Below are positions 1-11,562 of a stretch of 64,000 bases of DNA, in pieces. The translations under genes were made by a program, and so were the position numbers. Position 1 is the stretch's first letter; the number at the start of each line of letters is the position of its first letter. The notes under the pieces are model-generated. The model made no database searches. It had not been told where the DNA came from and saw only the letters and a list, made by a program, of their open reading frames with translations. Location: assembly GCA_006538405.1 (NCBI GenBank), contig BJKQ01000011.1, positions 559,501 through 623,500 of the forward strand, given 5' to 3'. This stretch comes from Hansfordia pulvinata (Eukaryota; Ascomycota; Sordariomycetes; Xylariales).

Positions 1-1777
1 CGTCCGCTACCTCTCGTAGCGTGCGGGTCCCGTGGTAGCGAAGCGTGCGGACGCGGTCGAAGCCAAGACGGAGCTTGTTGTTCCTCTCTGTCCTCGCATA
101 AACCCTCCCGGCCCCCTTTCCCAAGTCTCGGCGGCTCTCGTGTACGAGTCGACTCACTTAGATAGCAGGAGGGGGCCATGGGTACGGATGTCGGGGGTCG
201 GTTACTCTCGTAAGCAGAGAGAGGCGGCTATCGTGTATACTCGTACTCACGTGGAGGAATACAATACTCGTAGAGATGATGCTGCGAGCTTGGCCTGGGC
301 CTCTTTCCTCTCCCCCCCCCCCTCTCCTCCATCATAAACCCCCTGAACGAGGTTGCATCCCTTGTCCCGATCCGGGCCTCGAAACCACGGGCTCCGAGAT
401 GGGCAGGGGATGGGAGCGGTTTGGGGTTGATGTATTTCCGCAAACGAGGCGTCGCCGCTGCGGTGCGGTGCGGTGCGGTGCGGTGCGGAGCCTCGCCTAA
501 CGTCGCCTCGCGTCGCCTCCCTCGACTCGTCAGGGGCCAGCAGCAGCAGTCTGGTCTGTCTGTTGAAGCGTGAGCCGCTTGCCCGCTTGGCGTTTCGAAA
601 TACCGGCAAGCCACTTGTGGAATAATACAGTCCCTTCCCTCGGCGACCCTCCCTTCTCTGTTCTGTGGCCCCTGTCTTCACCAAATGCCCCCCTGTCGGT
701 TTCCGCGCCCGGGGTCGACAGCGACTGCTAACACCTCGGACTACTCCGTACGAGTGGTAGTACGAGTAGGTCGTTACGATAGCTGAACCCTGTCCCTGTC
801 GGGAGATTCGGATGACGTGGGGTTCGTGGGGCCATATCCTCCGTCCACGCCTACGTCCCAAGTCCCCCGAGCGTCGCAAGTAACGGTGTCCGGGATTTGA
901 GTGTGTTGTTGTTGTTGTTGTTGTTTTCTTCTGTCTGTCTGATTCAGCCAGCCGAGACCGCGACCCCCCAATATCAGATCATGGTCCTCCGCAGGTTCAC
1001 GAACAACTCTGGGCTTCTCTTGGCAGGCCTCGCTCGGGCTGACCCCGGCCATCTCCGTTTCAGAAGCATTTACCCCTCCGTGCCTCCATTGTACTCGTAC
1101 GAGTGGGACCCCCCCCCCCCCCCCCCCCCCTCCCCCCGTCCCGGGTCTGCGAAGGGTGACGAGTCTCGCATACGAGTGACGGGCGGGCGGACAGGCGGAT
1201 GCGCGGAGGAGACAGCGGACAGCGGGGGTTGGATATCTGCCTATATCTCGAGTCCAGCACAGACGGGAAGTAGGGACAGTAAGGTGTATTAGGCGTGGAG
1301 ATGCGGTATGCTCGACACGGTCTATGTAGGAACATGATCGGGGGTCGATGGCTTGAAGACCAGACTACTTGGCTAACAGAGAAATGACCAGCTTCGGAAC
1401 GGGAGTCGAAGAGAGCCATCTGCTGGGTATGAGTATCTCGTGAGACAACTTGTCCGCCCTGCCCGCCCCCCTTCCAACCACGAAACAGCGGACAGGCGGG
1501 CTATCGGACCGGGACGCAGGGGCCCGACCTCTTCTCCCTCGTTGATATTGATATTTCCAGAACACACCCTCAACGTGTGGACTGCAGGCATCGGTGCCAC
1601 TGGAAACCCTGCTCAGCATCCGATAAGCAAAGGCGACGTGTGCCCCGGGCCCGCGCCTCATCCCACCCCTCCCGTGCCCTCCTCATCTGCTGGCGCGGTC
1701 CGCCGTCGTGAGAGGAATCCTTCCTCGCATACCAACAACCCCCCTCCTCTTCCCCGCCATCCAGTCCCGGAACACTC
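1..1777. other. Intergenic, no gene recognised
   Basis: I see no coding region here. The stretch holds a CGGTG pentamer array (461-487), several ACTCGT/ACGAGT motifs (for example the perfect 12-bp palindrome at 1093-1104), a run of about 22 C at 1109-1130 and TTG triplet repeats near 905-925. The long open frames are low-complexity and unlike known families. Confidence 0.6.
461..487. repeat. CGGTG pentamer tandem repeat
   Basis: About five and a half uninterrupted copies of CGGTG are visible. It lies in non-coding DNA. Confidence 0.9.
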
Positions 1778-2272
1778 TCAGACATACGTCGTCGTCGCTC
1801 TCCGCAGAGCCTCGTCGGCGGTCCACCCTGCCTGGTGCTGCTGCTGCTGGCCCGCCGTCCTCGTCCGGTAGTTGGGCGTGTCCCCGGGCCTCAGCGTCGG
1901 CGGCGGGATCGAGTGCGGGAAGACCCAGCCGCCCTGTTGCTGCTGCTGCTGCTGCCGCGGTGGCGGGGGCGGCAGTAGCGCGGGCCGCTGGCCCCGCTGC
2001 TGCTGGTTGTCCCGGATGCGCCGCAGCAGCTCCTCCCGGCGCATCTCGTCCATGAGCACCATCTCCCTCCGCCTCTCCTCCGTCTCCGCCTGGCTACTAC
2101 CGCCGACCTCTAGGTCGTCCGAGGAGTCGTCGTCGGACCGGTACACCGCCACCAGGCGGGCGCGGCGGACGGCCACGACGCAGAAGACCGACAGGCCGAG
2201 GGCGGCGGGGCCCAGGATGCTGCCCACGATGATGCCGACCTGCGGGCCCGTCAGGCCGTCGGGGCCCGCCAT
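1778..2272 (-). CDS. Small single-pass membrane protein with Q-rich tail
   Basis: This is an uninterrupted frame of 164 residues starting at MAGPDG. A longer in-frame extension upstream is low-complexity (poly-Asn and Arg/Glu from TTG and CT repeats), so the ATG at 2272 is preferred. Residues about 10-33 (VGIIVGSILGPAALGLSVFC) form one hydrophobic helix followed by Arg-Arg-Ala-Arg, which predicts a type I/III orientation with a cytosolic tail. The tail has an acidic patch (DDDSSDD), a charged helical stretch (residues about 65-95), poly-Pro and poly-Gln. No family is recognised. The architecture of helix, basic stop-transfer and disordered tail resembles many short fungal membrane or adaptor proteins. 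It could instead be a fortuitous GC-rich frame, but the helix and third-position GC bias argue for a real gene. Confidence 0.45.
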   Translation of the reverse strand: MAGPDGLTGPQVGIIVGSILGPAALGLSVFCVVAVRRARLVAVYRSDDDSSDDLEVGGSSQAETEERRREMVLMDEMRREELLRRIRDNQQQRGQRPALLPPPPPRQQQQQQQGGWVFPHSIPPPTLRPGDTPNYRTRTAGQQQQHQAGWTADEALRRATTTYV

Positions 2273-2409
2273 TGTCTGTCTGTTGTTGTTGCTGTTGTTG
2301 TTGTTTTTGTTGTTAATGTTGTTTCGGGCTTTCACTTTCTTTCTCGCCGGCGTTGGAGCGGCCTGGGTTTTTCCTTGATGGATGGGCGAGCTGGTTTCTC
2401 GTCCCCCAC

Positions 2410-2452
2410 CTCTCTTTCTCTTTCTCTCTTTCTCTCTCTCTCTCTCTCTTTC
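2410..2452. repeat. (CT)n microsatellite, imperfect
   Basis: A pyrimidine-only CT/TTTCTC tract lies just upstream of the small membrane-protein gene. On that gene's strand it reads as GA repeat. Confidence 0.85.
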
Positions 2453-4464
2453 CGTGTCTTCCTTTGGTCGCTCTTGTTCCACCCCCTTTCGACAGTCAAC
2501 ACTTGTGACCAAGAGCACGCCGACGACTGCCCTGTTGCTGCGGGCTCTGCTTGTCGTATCTGTGTCTCGAGCAGGGAGACCGGATCCAGTGAAGGGTGAA
2601 ACCGAAGCTGGGTCGCCGCCTGGGATGCCACACCCGAAATCAACAAGAAAGGCTTCCCCCTTTTGTGTTGTTCGAGCAGCCCCTCGCGCAGCAGGAGCGC
2701 CGGTGAGTCAGAGCGGGCCGGGCCGGGCCACACACTCACCCCCCTTTCGCCGGTCGCGTCGGGGCTTCTGCGTCTGACAGCCTTGCGCGCGCGCGCGCCA
2801 CGCCACGCCTTTCGGGAGGCCGAAATACCCCGCCTGCACTATCTCTCTCTCTCTCTCTTCTTTGATGATTAGTTGTCGTCGTGCGGTCCCTGATCACGCG
2901 ATGTCAGAAGAGGGTGGGGGGAGAGGGTTTGCAGTGCAGCAGCAGCGGCTGTGACTGCAGCGGTGGAGAGGGGGGGGTCTTTCATATAGCCTTGCTGGCT
3001 TACTGAGTGGTGGTGTGTGGACGATCGACGCAGACTTATAGGCTGGCTGCGCAGAGAGAGCGAGAGGGAGAGGTCTTTGCTGTTGGCCGGCACGAGGCTC
3101 GACGACGCGCGCCCGCCTTTGTCCTGATCTGGCGATGGGGATTCGGACACGCTCGGCCCGGTCTGTTGGGTCCGATTGTTCGTCCCGCCCTGCCCTGGGC
3201 TGCGAGCGTGCGGGCCCCGATGTATGTTTTTCCCGGCCTGCTAACAGGTATAAGCTAGTTGGCGATCAGGCAGAGGGCGGCGCCTGTTGGCTCGTCGTCC
3301 TCGACCTGGGCTCGCCCTGTCGCGTGCATCCAGCAAACTCGCGGGATATCTCGTGGTTCAGGGTGGAAGAGGGAGGGGGGGCTTCATATCTCGTCTCCCC
3401 ACCCACCTACCTACTTACCTCCCTTTCCTTAGTAGCCCCCTACCTAAGATTGTCTAGATACCCAATCTGAGGTCAACTCCATCACCAATGATGGGACAAG
3501 CCAAAGACAGCATCCAGGTCCGTCCCTCGACCCCGCCCCGCACCGGCACAGACGAGGAGGCCAGGCCAAGCTCTACCTCGCCTTGTCTACACACACACAC
3601 ACACATACGCCATACCTGCAGACGCAAGTCAGACTCGGCGCGCAAAGAGGACCACAAGCCAACCACAGCACAGCACGGGTGCGTGGCGGGCTCGGGGATG
3701 ACATGCGTCTGCCTTGTGTGCATGGCCAGCAGAGCTTACACCCACCCAACCAAACATACTACGAGGACAGGACGCACGGCATGTGAAAGGAAGGGCGGGG
3801 GTGGGCGGAGGCGGCGGCGCTGACGGAGGAACGGGGCCCCCCTTTTGTGCGAGCCTATAGAGAGAGGAGCAGGAATGATGAACAAGCAGGCAAGCAGGCG
3901 GTCGCTCCCGCGGGAAGGGGGGGGGGGGGGTGTAGAACCCTCTCTCGAGGCTGTGAGTTGGTGATTGATTGCCCGTCTCATCCCCGCCCCCGAGAGCCAC
4001 CGGGTGACCATAGGAGGCCCAAGAGACAGACGGGAATGTTGGCTCGACTCTCCTCCCCGGCTCTACAATACTGATGACTTCCAGCCGTCTGTGGAGACGC
4101 TGGCGCACGCGCGCGAAAGCCGGACCGCTGTCATTGGACAGGGGGTAGGGCCACGGGGTCTCGGGGGGGCTTTGGAGGCGTGAGGGGGGAGGGGTGGCGG
4201 TTGGTTCTGGCAGCGGCATCGTCGGATTGCCCTCGGCTGCAATCAACCAACACAAACAGCCTTCATCAGTTTGATCGCGCGTGCGCGGATTAGATAGTGC
4301 CTCGTCACTCGGCTGGACGATCCCTTGGGCTCGGGAGACGAACGATGGAAACGGCAAACCCAACAGATGGATGCAGTGCGAGGTCCTACTCGGCTTGACT
4401 TTGGGGAACGGCTGGCGTCTTGGGGCGGGAGGCTTTCCGTCTTGTACGGTGCATCAATGTAGAT

Positions 4465-4488
4465 ATGCATATATGTACATATATGCAT
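4465..4488. repeat. 24-bp perfect AT-rich palindrome
   Basis: ATGCATATATGT followed by its exact reverse complement gives a perfect dyad with no spacer. It sits in a locally AT-rich patch (about 4460-4525) within otherwise GC-rich DNA. Confidence 0.9.
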
Positions 4489-4947
4489 CAGGTATTTACA
4501 TACATTCGTGTATGCATCATATGCACTCAACTACTCCATCCTGCATACCAGGTACACAGGTATCTATAACCAGGGACAAGCAGCGAATACTCGTGGCCGT
4601 GGCCCTCTCGGCGCCCCCCGACACTGGAACACGACGCGAATGGCCTCTCGTCCCTGTTGTCACTGCCTCCGAGCAAGGCGGCGGGGCCCCTCCGACTTGC
4701 ACAATATTGCACGCGGGGTTACATAGATGACACATCCATGGCGAGGTGAGTAAAATATCCATGGGGATCGGATGAGGTGGGAGGAGGACCCGGGCACGCG
4801 CGTCAGCCGCACGCACCGGACAGCGAATCCGAGCATCTCGGTGGCGTCACGGGCGACGGAGCGGATTTCGCTTTTGCTCGACAGAGAGGAGAGGGTGGGG
4901 GCAGGCACCGGCACAGGCACTGCACACACCTGACACCAGCACCGGTC

Positions 4948-4950
<3 letters not shown>

Positions 4951-4986
<36 letters not shown>
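4951..4986. repeat. (GA)n microsatellite
   Basis: About 18 uninterrupted GA units are present in the non-coding stretch before the DUF7730-type gene. Confidence 0.95.
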
Positions 4987-4989
<3 letters not shown>

Positions 4990-5332
4990 GGACACGTCCG
5001 ACACGAGCAAAAGGGGGGCGCCACGGAGACACACACACACACAAGCCAGCTCGCCCCTTGCGAGCACACCGCCATACAGAAGGGTAGAGACTACGAGTAG
5101 ACGATACAGGTAGTGGTGATAACTGTAGACAGAATCTGCGCAGACATTCGCCGCCATCTTCTCCCATTCCTCGCACCCGCGCGTAACTGGTCTTGCCTCT
5201 CTCCCCTTCTCTCTCTCACGGCCGCTCTCCCACTCCATCGGCGCTTTGGCATGCAGGCAGACTCCAGACCAGCTCGCTTCCCCGGAGAGATCCAATCATT
5301 ACCAGCCGATATAGGACAGGTGGCCCGGAATC

Positions 5333-6708
5333 ATGGCTCTCGAGGCCATGAGACGCTTCTTTTACCGTGGTGGTGGCGGTGGTTGTGACGGTGGCTCCCC
5401 CGATCCTGCAATCCCGCCCTCGGCAGGGCGACACGGAACAACACCATCGCCGCCATCACCTGCGCGCCAGCCCCCTCTGACCACCAGACACCTCGAGTCC
5501 ACCTCCCACGACCAGCTGCGCTCCGCCTTCTTCGGCCGCCTGCCCCTCGAGGTCCGCAGGCAGATCTACCGCGACCTGTGGGCCACCTCGGGCCTCTGCC
5601 AGCACATCTACCGCGACTGCGACGACAGCGACAACGACATCAACAGCAGCAGCAGCACCAGCACCAGCAGCAGCAAAAGAAGAAGAACAACAACAAGAAG
5701 CAGCAGCAGTAGCATCAAAAGCAGAAACCCAGCCAGGTTTCGCCACTCCCCCTGCGTCGCCGACCACGCCGCCCCCGACGACCGCGACGACCTCATCGAC
5801 GAGGCCTACCGCCGCCGCAAGGCCGAGGCCTCCGCCTCCGCCGCCGTCGACTCCCTCACGCACCCGGGCCTCCACCGCAGCCTCAACTCCCCATGGACCA
5901 ACCACTACCGCTGCCACGAGGCCCTCGGGAGCCGAGGCGGCGCCCCTTCCCCGGGGGACCCTTCCTGCCGGCCCTGCTGTGCTGTAAGCGCATGTGAGTC
6001 TTTTCCCCTCTTTCGCTAACTCTTATACTCTCTGCCCGTGGCCTGGAGGCTGTGAAGAGAAGTTGGCGAATGGGAGAGAAAGGGAACAGAGAGTTGCAAA
6101 AGGAGGGGAGACACAGAGAGAGAGAGGAGAATCTGTCCCTGACTAACCAATTTGGCGAACTTCCCCGTCCATAAAAAAGGCATCTCGAGGCCATGGACTC
6201 GCTCGGCGAGCACATGACCTTCACCTTCACCTCGGTCGACGCGGCGCACGACTTTTTCTCCTCCTTCCTGCCCCCCTCGCCGGCCAACGGGAGAGCAGCA
6301 GCAGCAGCAGCAGCAGCAGACGAAGAAGAAGAGGGCAGCAGACTCGACGACAACGAGAACAACAACAGCAGCAGCAGCAACATCGCGCGGGTCGTCCGCC
6401 GGCTGGACCTGGCCTTCGCCCTGTCCCACGCCGACCTCGCCGCCTACATGCCGTGGAACGGCGGCTCGGCCTGGGCCCGCCTGTGGGCGCCGGCCCTGCT
6501 GGGGCCCGCCCTCCTCCCGTCCCTGCGCCGCGTCCGCCTGCGCCTCGACGGCCGCCGCGGCGGCGACGACCACGAGATCCAGCTGCAGGGGCCCGCCCTG
6601 CTCCGGACCGTCCTGCTGCCTCTTCCCCTCTCGCCGCCACCCCCGAGGGCAACGCTGGCAGATGATGGCGACTGCGACCGTCAGCGGGCTCATGATGATC
6701 ATGATGAT

Positions 6709-6742
<34 letters not shown>

Positions 6743-7185
6743 ACGACGGCAGCAGCAGCAGCTACGCCGACGAGAAGCAGCTCGGTCACGACTCCATCGA
6801 CCAAAGCGACGACGACGACGACAACGGCAACAACGGCAACAACCCCCCTCCCCTCCCCTACGACCTGGAAATCGATCTCCCCCTCCGCGCCGCCTACGAG
6901 GACCTCCTCCTCCTCCACAACGGGCCCTGGGCCCCGCGCTACGCGGCGCCCCACCTCCTGCAGCGGCGGCGGCAACGGCGGCGGCAGGGGGGCTTCGTCG
7001 ACCTGCGCTTCCGCGACCCGGCCGCCTGGCGCCCCTGCCCGGGGTCCAAGAGCCACGCGGTCCTCGCGTGCCCCGGCTCCGGGCGGGGCGGTGGCGCGGG
7101 CGAGGGCGAGGACGGGGACGAGGACGGCGCCTTCCTGTCGTCGCTCGACCTCGCCACCTGGCACGGCATGTCCATGGTCTTGTGA
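5333..7185 (+). CDS. F-box-like DUF7730-type protein, apparent frameshift
   Basis: Exon 1 is 5333-5993 and exon 2 is 6180-7185; the joined product is about 555 residues if one base is restored. Exon 1 carries FFGRLPLEVRRQIYRDLW, the F-box-like start typical of the fungal DUF7730 families. Around the splice the product reads CCKRM|HLEAMDSL, matching the usual LLxTCKRMYxEA pattern, with donor GTGAGT (5994) and acceptor AG (6178-6179). The frame of the exon start (NHYRCHEA) and the frame entering the splice (PFPGGPFLPALLCCKRM) differ, so a base seems missing near 5935-5955, beside CCCC and GGGGG runs. Exon 2 has the expected LDLAF...RRVRLRL segment plus long Asp, Ala and Ser runs. An alternative 3' exon is possible (donor 7182, acceptor ending 7298), replacing the stop with about 24 residues. 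The molecular function of the family is not established. Confidence 0.6.
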
Positions 7186-7629
7186 GATAGGGAGTAATGG
7201 GTACGTGTGTGCGTGTGCGGGTATCTCCATGTGACTAAGAAGATGAAGGAAAGGGGGGGGCCGGGGGCGATGATAACAGGCGCTTTCGTACTTTGCAGGC
7301 TAAATCGTGGCGCATCCAAGATTTCACCATGCGAACCAGCCCGCAGTCACCTTCTCACAGACTTGTAACCGTTCAATTCGTCAGATCCCATATCATTAAT
7401 CATCGATACGCCAAGTCGGCAATCCTGACTGATTGAATCTATACTGCTTGCTCTAACGCCAGAGATATGCAGGTCCATCCGTACATCCACGCCCACACGT
7501 TTTGGAAAAAGCCTCTATACTTCTAGTCATCGCTTTTTGGATCGCCAAACATTAGACATCCGTTTCCTCCTGTGTCCCTGGCTCAAGATATCTGTATGTT
7601 GCTCAGCCTGAAGCACGTACCGCCGACGC
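7186..7629. other. Convergent 3' intergenic
   Basis: This is a 444-nt gap between the 3' ends of the DUF7730-type gene and Ski2. It may contain an alternative last exon of the former (7299 to about 7370). Otherwise nothing is recognised. Confidence 0.55.
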
Positions 7630-10600
7630 CTACATGTACAAGCTGGCAACGGCAGTGATATCCCTGCGAATCAGTTCCTGCGCCGTCTGCATCTTCTGAT
7701 ACAGAGCAGGGTCGCCCACAATCCGGGCCGCGTTCTTCACCTCTCGGCACGTCTCGTCCAGGCGCGTAATGGTACGCACAATGGTGCCCTCAAGCACGTC
7801 CGTCAGATCGGTGATGTTGCGGAACGTCATGCCCCGCGCCCACTCGTAAACGACCTCCATCAGGCCGAATCGTGGGCGCGACACAAAGTCGTTGCTGTCC
7901 TCGGCGCTCTGGATCACTTGGTGCTGAGTCTGGACAGCGTTGACCTTCTCACTGATCTCGATGATGGTGCGCATACCACGCTCGAGCGACCCAATCAACT
8001 GAGGCACCGAGTCTGTCTTCTCCTGGAACACGAATGCGGAGAGAAGCGCTGCAATCTCCGCCGGCTCGTAGTCTGCGAGGACGTTGTCTAGAATGAGCTC
8101 GGTGAGAACTAATTCGTCTGCAGAATGAATCTCGCAGGCCACTTTGCCCTTGAGTAAGATTCGCGTGTCGGAGCCGATGAACGAGAGATCCTTCAGCACT
8201 TCAATGCGCTGCTCGTAGTCCGGGAGGAGCTGCAGGTTCTGGTCCGAGAGTGACTGCCGCAGGGACGAGATGTGTTCTTTGATCAACCATTGGTCGTGGC
8301 ACATGGCGAACTAGATGGACTCTGTAAGCATGAAAAACAAAATGCAGCATGAGGGGTGGACCTACGTGTTTCAGGAAGTTGTTGCAGGGGGTCGTGGCGG
8401 TTTCTTGGATGACCTTGGCCTCCTGGCTTCGTTTCTCCAGCAGTTCTTGCAAGGGGAGGCTCTTGATGCGAGAAAAGTCCATCTCGTTCCAGATACCCGA
8501 GTCCCACGTCTTGCAGATCTGGTACATTTTCTCTTTCGCCTGTTGGTAGCCTTCCTTGCCCTGGAAATACTCTGGGACAATCCCAGTAGACACATGTCCA
8601 GTCAGACATTCCACGTCACTGAGAGGCACGTGGACCGTCTTGCCGCTGACGTGCTTCTTGTGAGCTGGAAGCGACGTGAGCAGCGGCCGAAACGAGGGGG
8701 TGAATGGCAGCAAGTCTGTCGAGTCGCGCACGTCACGACTCGTCCTGATCTCAAAGATGTGGACCGTCGGCTGGCCTGCCAGCGTCTTTGTACTGACCCC
8801 TTCCGACAGCAGGATCCCAGGCGTCCGTACGCCGTCTTTGTTCCACACGACCAACCGGGATTGCGAGAACATTTTCCGGCCAATAGCAATGGTGAGAAGC
8901 CCCTTGTAGAATTCTTGGGTCAGTTGCTTGTAATTCTCCGACGCTTGATGGCACCGGTCGATACTTTCGTCGCATATCTCGCAGGGCTCACGCTTCACTT
9001 TCGCAAGGTCGGCCTCGGACAGCTTGACGGCCTTCTCATGCTCCGGGAGTAGTTGCTGAGTGGCATGCTCTGAGAAACTGCGCTTAATCATTTCTTCGAT
9101 TTTGAGAGCCTCCACTCTGAGCAGATTCAAGATCATGTTGTAGGTCAACCTGAATTGGGAACGCAGCTTGCTAGGCGGGTCCAAAATCATCTTCTGCAGG
9201 TCGACGACAGGGGGTGCTTCGTCAGCGGCGCCCGGCGGCACAATGATGACAGACCCGACGGGGTCCAGACCACGGCGGCCTGCTCGGCCTGCCATCTGGG
9301 TATACTCGCCGGGTAGGAGGTTTCTGAACGAGTGCCCGTCGTGTTTGCGGAAGCCCGAGAAGATGACGGTCCTGGTGGGCAGGTTGAGGCCCATGGCAAA
9401 GGTCTCGGTAGCAAACAGAACCTTGACCAGGGTCTCGGCGAAGAGAATCTCGACAATTTCCTTGACGATGGGCAAGAGTCCCCCATGGTGTACGGCAATG
9501 CCTCTGCTCAGGAGTTCCCTCAAGCGAATGATCTGCGGAAGAAGGCGGTCTTCTGGTCTGAGGCGCGCAACCGACCTCTCGATGATCATATGAATGTGAC
9601 TTTTCTCCTGGGCGGTGCAGAAATCCTGATTGCTCAAAGCATCTGCGTTTTCCTCACATCTCTTCTTGGAAAAGACGAAGATGCAGCCTGGCAGAAGAGA
9701 ATTCTTCCGGAGATACTGCACGAGATGCACCCAGAGGTTCTTGTCTTGAGCGGCCGACGCAAAGCCACCGGTGCGACCTCCGCGGCCCATGTGACCCGGG
9801 GCGTGACTGGCTCTCGGAGGGCCTCCTCTTCCTCGCTGTTGGCCACCGCCCCGACCACCACGCTGTTGTTGGCCACCACGCTGGGCCCCACCTCTCTGGT
9901 TGCCTCTCTGGTTACCTCCGCCACGGCCGGCAGCCTGGGCTTGCGGCGCGGGGAGAGCCTTGTCCTTGCCTCTCAAGGACTGGTCGGCGTCTTTCCAGCC
10001 TTTCTCTAGGAAACGCTTCTGGCTGTCAACTATCTTGTGTATGTCTTTGCCGGCCCACAGGAAGTGTTCAAGAGGAACCGGTCGCTTGGGAGTCGAAATG
10101 ACGTAGATGTCCTTCTGTTTTGTTCTGCCCACCCAAGAGGCAAACTCTTGCGTGTTCGGGACGGTCGCAGAGAGCAGGATCAGAGAAACGTGTTCGGGCA
10201 GCATGATGATGACTTCTTCCCAAACGACACCGCGTTCGAAGTCGTTGACGTAATGCACCTCGTCAAAGATGACGAATTCGACGTCGCGGATGAGGTCTGC
10301 GCCCCTGTACAGCATGCTCCTCAAGATCTCGGTGGTCATGATCAAGCAGCTCGCCTCAGGATTGATCTGCACATCTCCAGTCAAGATTCCGACTTCGTCG
10401 AAAGTCTGGCGGAAGTCTCTGAACTTTTGGTTGCTGAGGGCCTTGATCGGAGAGGTGTATATGGCCTTGGTCATGTGGCGGGCTGCCAGCGCAATGGCGT
10501 ATTCAGCCACTACCGTCTTGCCGGCAGACGTGTGGGCAGCCACGAAGACCGAGTCGCCATTCTCGAGGTGGTAAATAGCCTCTTTTTGGAAAGTGTCAAG

Positions 10601-11562
10601 TTCGAAGGGCCACTCGAAAGCCATGTCGGGGACAAGCTCCCGGAAGTTGGGAATGTCACGATTGATGTCGACCATATGCGCCCACTCCTTGCCAGCCTTT
10701 CTAGCACTGGACGCGGCGAGATTGCCATGGGGTTCGAGAGCAGGGAATTCAACAGGAAGAAGCGCGTCGATATCGTCATCCTCGGCGTCGCCGTGGCCGT
10801 CCTCGTCGGCAGCACCGTTGGTGGTCGTCTCGCCGTCCAGTCCCTGGCCCGCGGTGGGGGGCATTTCGGGGTCCTGGTTGAGCTCATCCTCAATGGCTCT
10901 CGCCTCGTCTTCATCGGCCTTGGCCTTTTGCTTGGTGAAATCAATGCCTCTTTCCAGACCGGGCGCCACCTCAAGGATGTTGCTGTTGTTGCCGAGGGTG
11001 ATTACGCGCTCAAGCTTGGTAGCGGAAGAGCCATCGGCGGAGGGATCAGGGCTGAGTAAGTGGTCCTCTATGGCGGCAGTAGCCTCGATAGACTCGAGAC
11101 CACCGGGGCGAAGGGGATGAAACCAGCAGCGCCTCGGACGAAGTCTGCGCGGCTACCGGGCTTGCGGGACAAGGAGGTGGAGTTCTTTGCGGTGGCGCTG
11201 TTGGCAGGAACGGTGACATTGTGGTAGCCGACGACCCTGCCCTCGAGGCCCTGGCGTTGGAAGCGGGTGACGGTGCGGGACTGCGTCGGAGCAATGGCAA
11301 ACAGCTCGGACACGTCGGCGGGGCAGTCCCAGCGCTGCTGCAGGCGGTTGAGCCAGTCGGGCGAGAAGCTGGCGGGGGGCGTGAGGAACTTGCGCTCGAG
11401 CTCGGCCTTGATGTCGGCGGGGTCCTGGCTGAGCTTGGGACGCTTGCGAGGGCCCTGGCGGAAGAGGATGTCGTCGATGTTGGCGCCGGGGTCAGGGGCG
11501 TCGGCGGGGCCGGCGACGACGGCCAGCTTCTGCATGGCGTCGGCGAGGTTTGGTGAGGCCAT
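7630..11562 (-). CDS. ski2: Ski2-type DExH RNA helicase (Ski complex)
   Basis: Ski2 is the 3'-5' helicase of the cytoplasmic Ski complex that feeds mRNA to the exosome. The CDS is complement of 7630-8310 and 8366-11562, joined by a 55-nt intron (GTAGGT..CTAG), giving about 1292 residues, the usual length for fungal Ski2. Visible motifs: Walker [10 protein letters not shown] (about residue 347), FDEVH motif II (about 433), [16 protein letters not shown] motif VI (about 755), and a C-terminal exon with the winged-helix/DSHCT region (MCHDQW to the end). An Arg-Gly-Gly/Gln-rich insertion (about 9820-9930) sits in the linker between the two RecA domains. Start: [11 protein letters not shown] at 11562. 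The N-terminal segment FIPFAP should continue GGLE, a conserved Ski2 feature, but the frame breaks at about 11100-11106. One extra base there restores the frame all the way to motif I and makes exon 1 exactly 1066 codons. I read this as a sequence error rather than a dead gene. Confidence 0.95.
8311..8365 (-). other. Ski2 intron, 55 nt
   Basis: On the minus strand the intron begins GTAGGT after ..FLKH and ends CTAG before FAMCHDQW. It is phase 0, and joining restores the conserved Ski2 C-terminal domain. Confidence 0.9.

Larger units (their letters stand above)
2273..5332. other. Intergenic: repeats, no gene recognised
   Basis: This 3-kb stretch separates the divergent membrane-protein and DUF7730-type genes. 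It holds a (CT)n tract at about 2410-2452, (CA)n at 3591-3605 and 5030-5042, (GA)n at 4951-4986, a G-run near 3908-3920 and a 24-bp AT-rich perfect palindrome at 4465-4488. No frame resembles a known protein. Confidence 0.6.

Noticed and set aside
6016..7230. 404-codon frame antisense to the DUF7730-type exon 2
   Set aside because: Its composition mirrors Asp/Ala/Ser repeats of the sense exon (poly-Val and Gly); it has no independent support.
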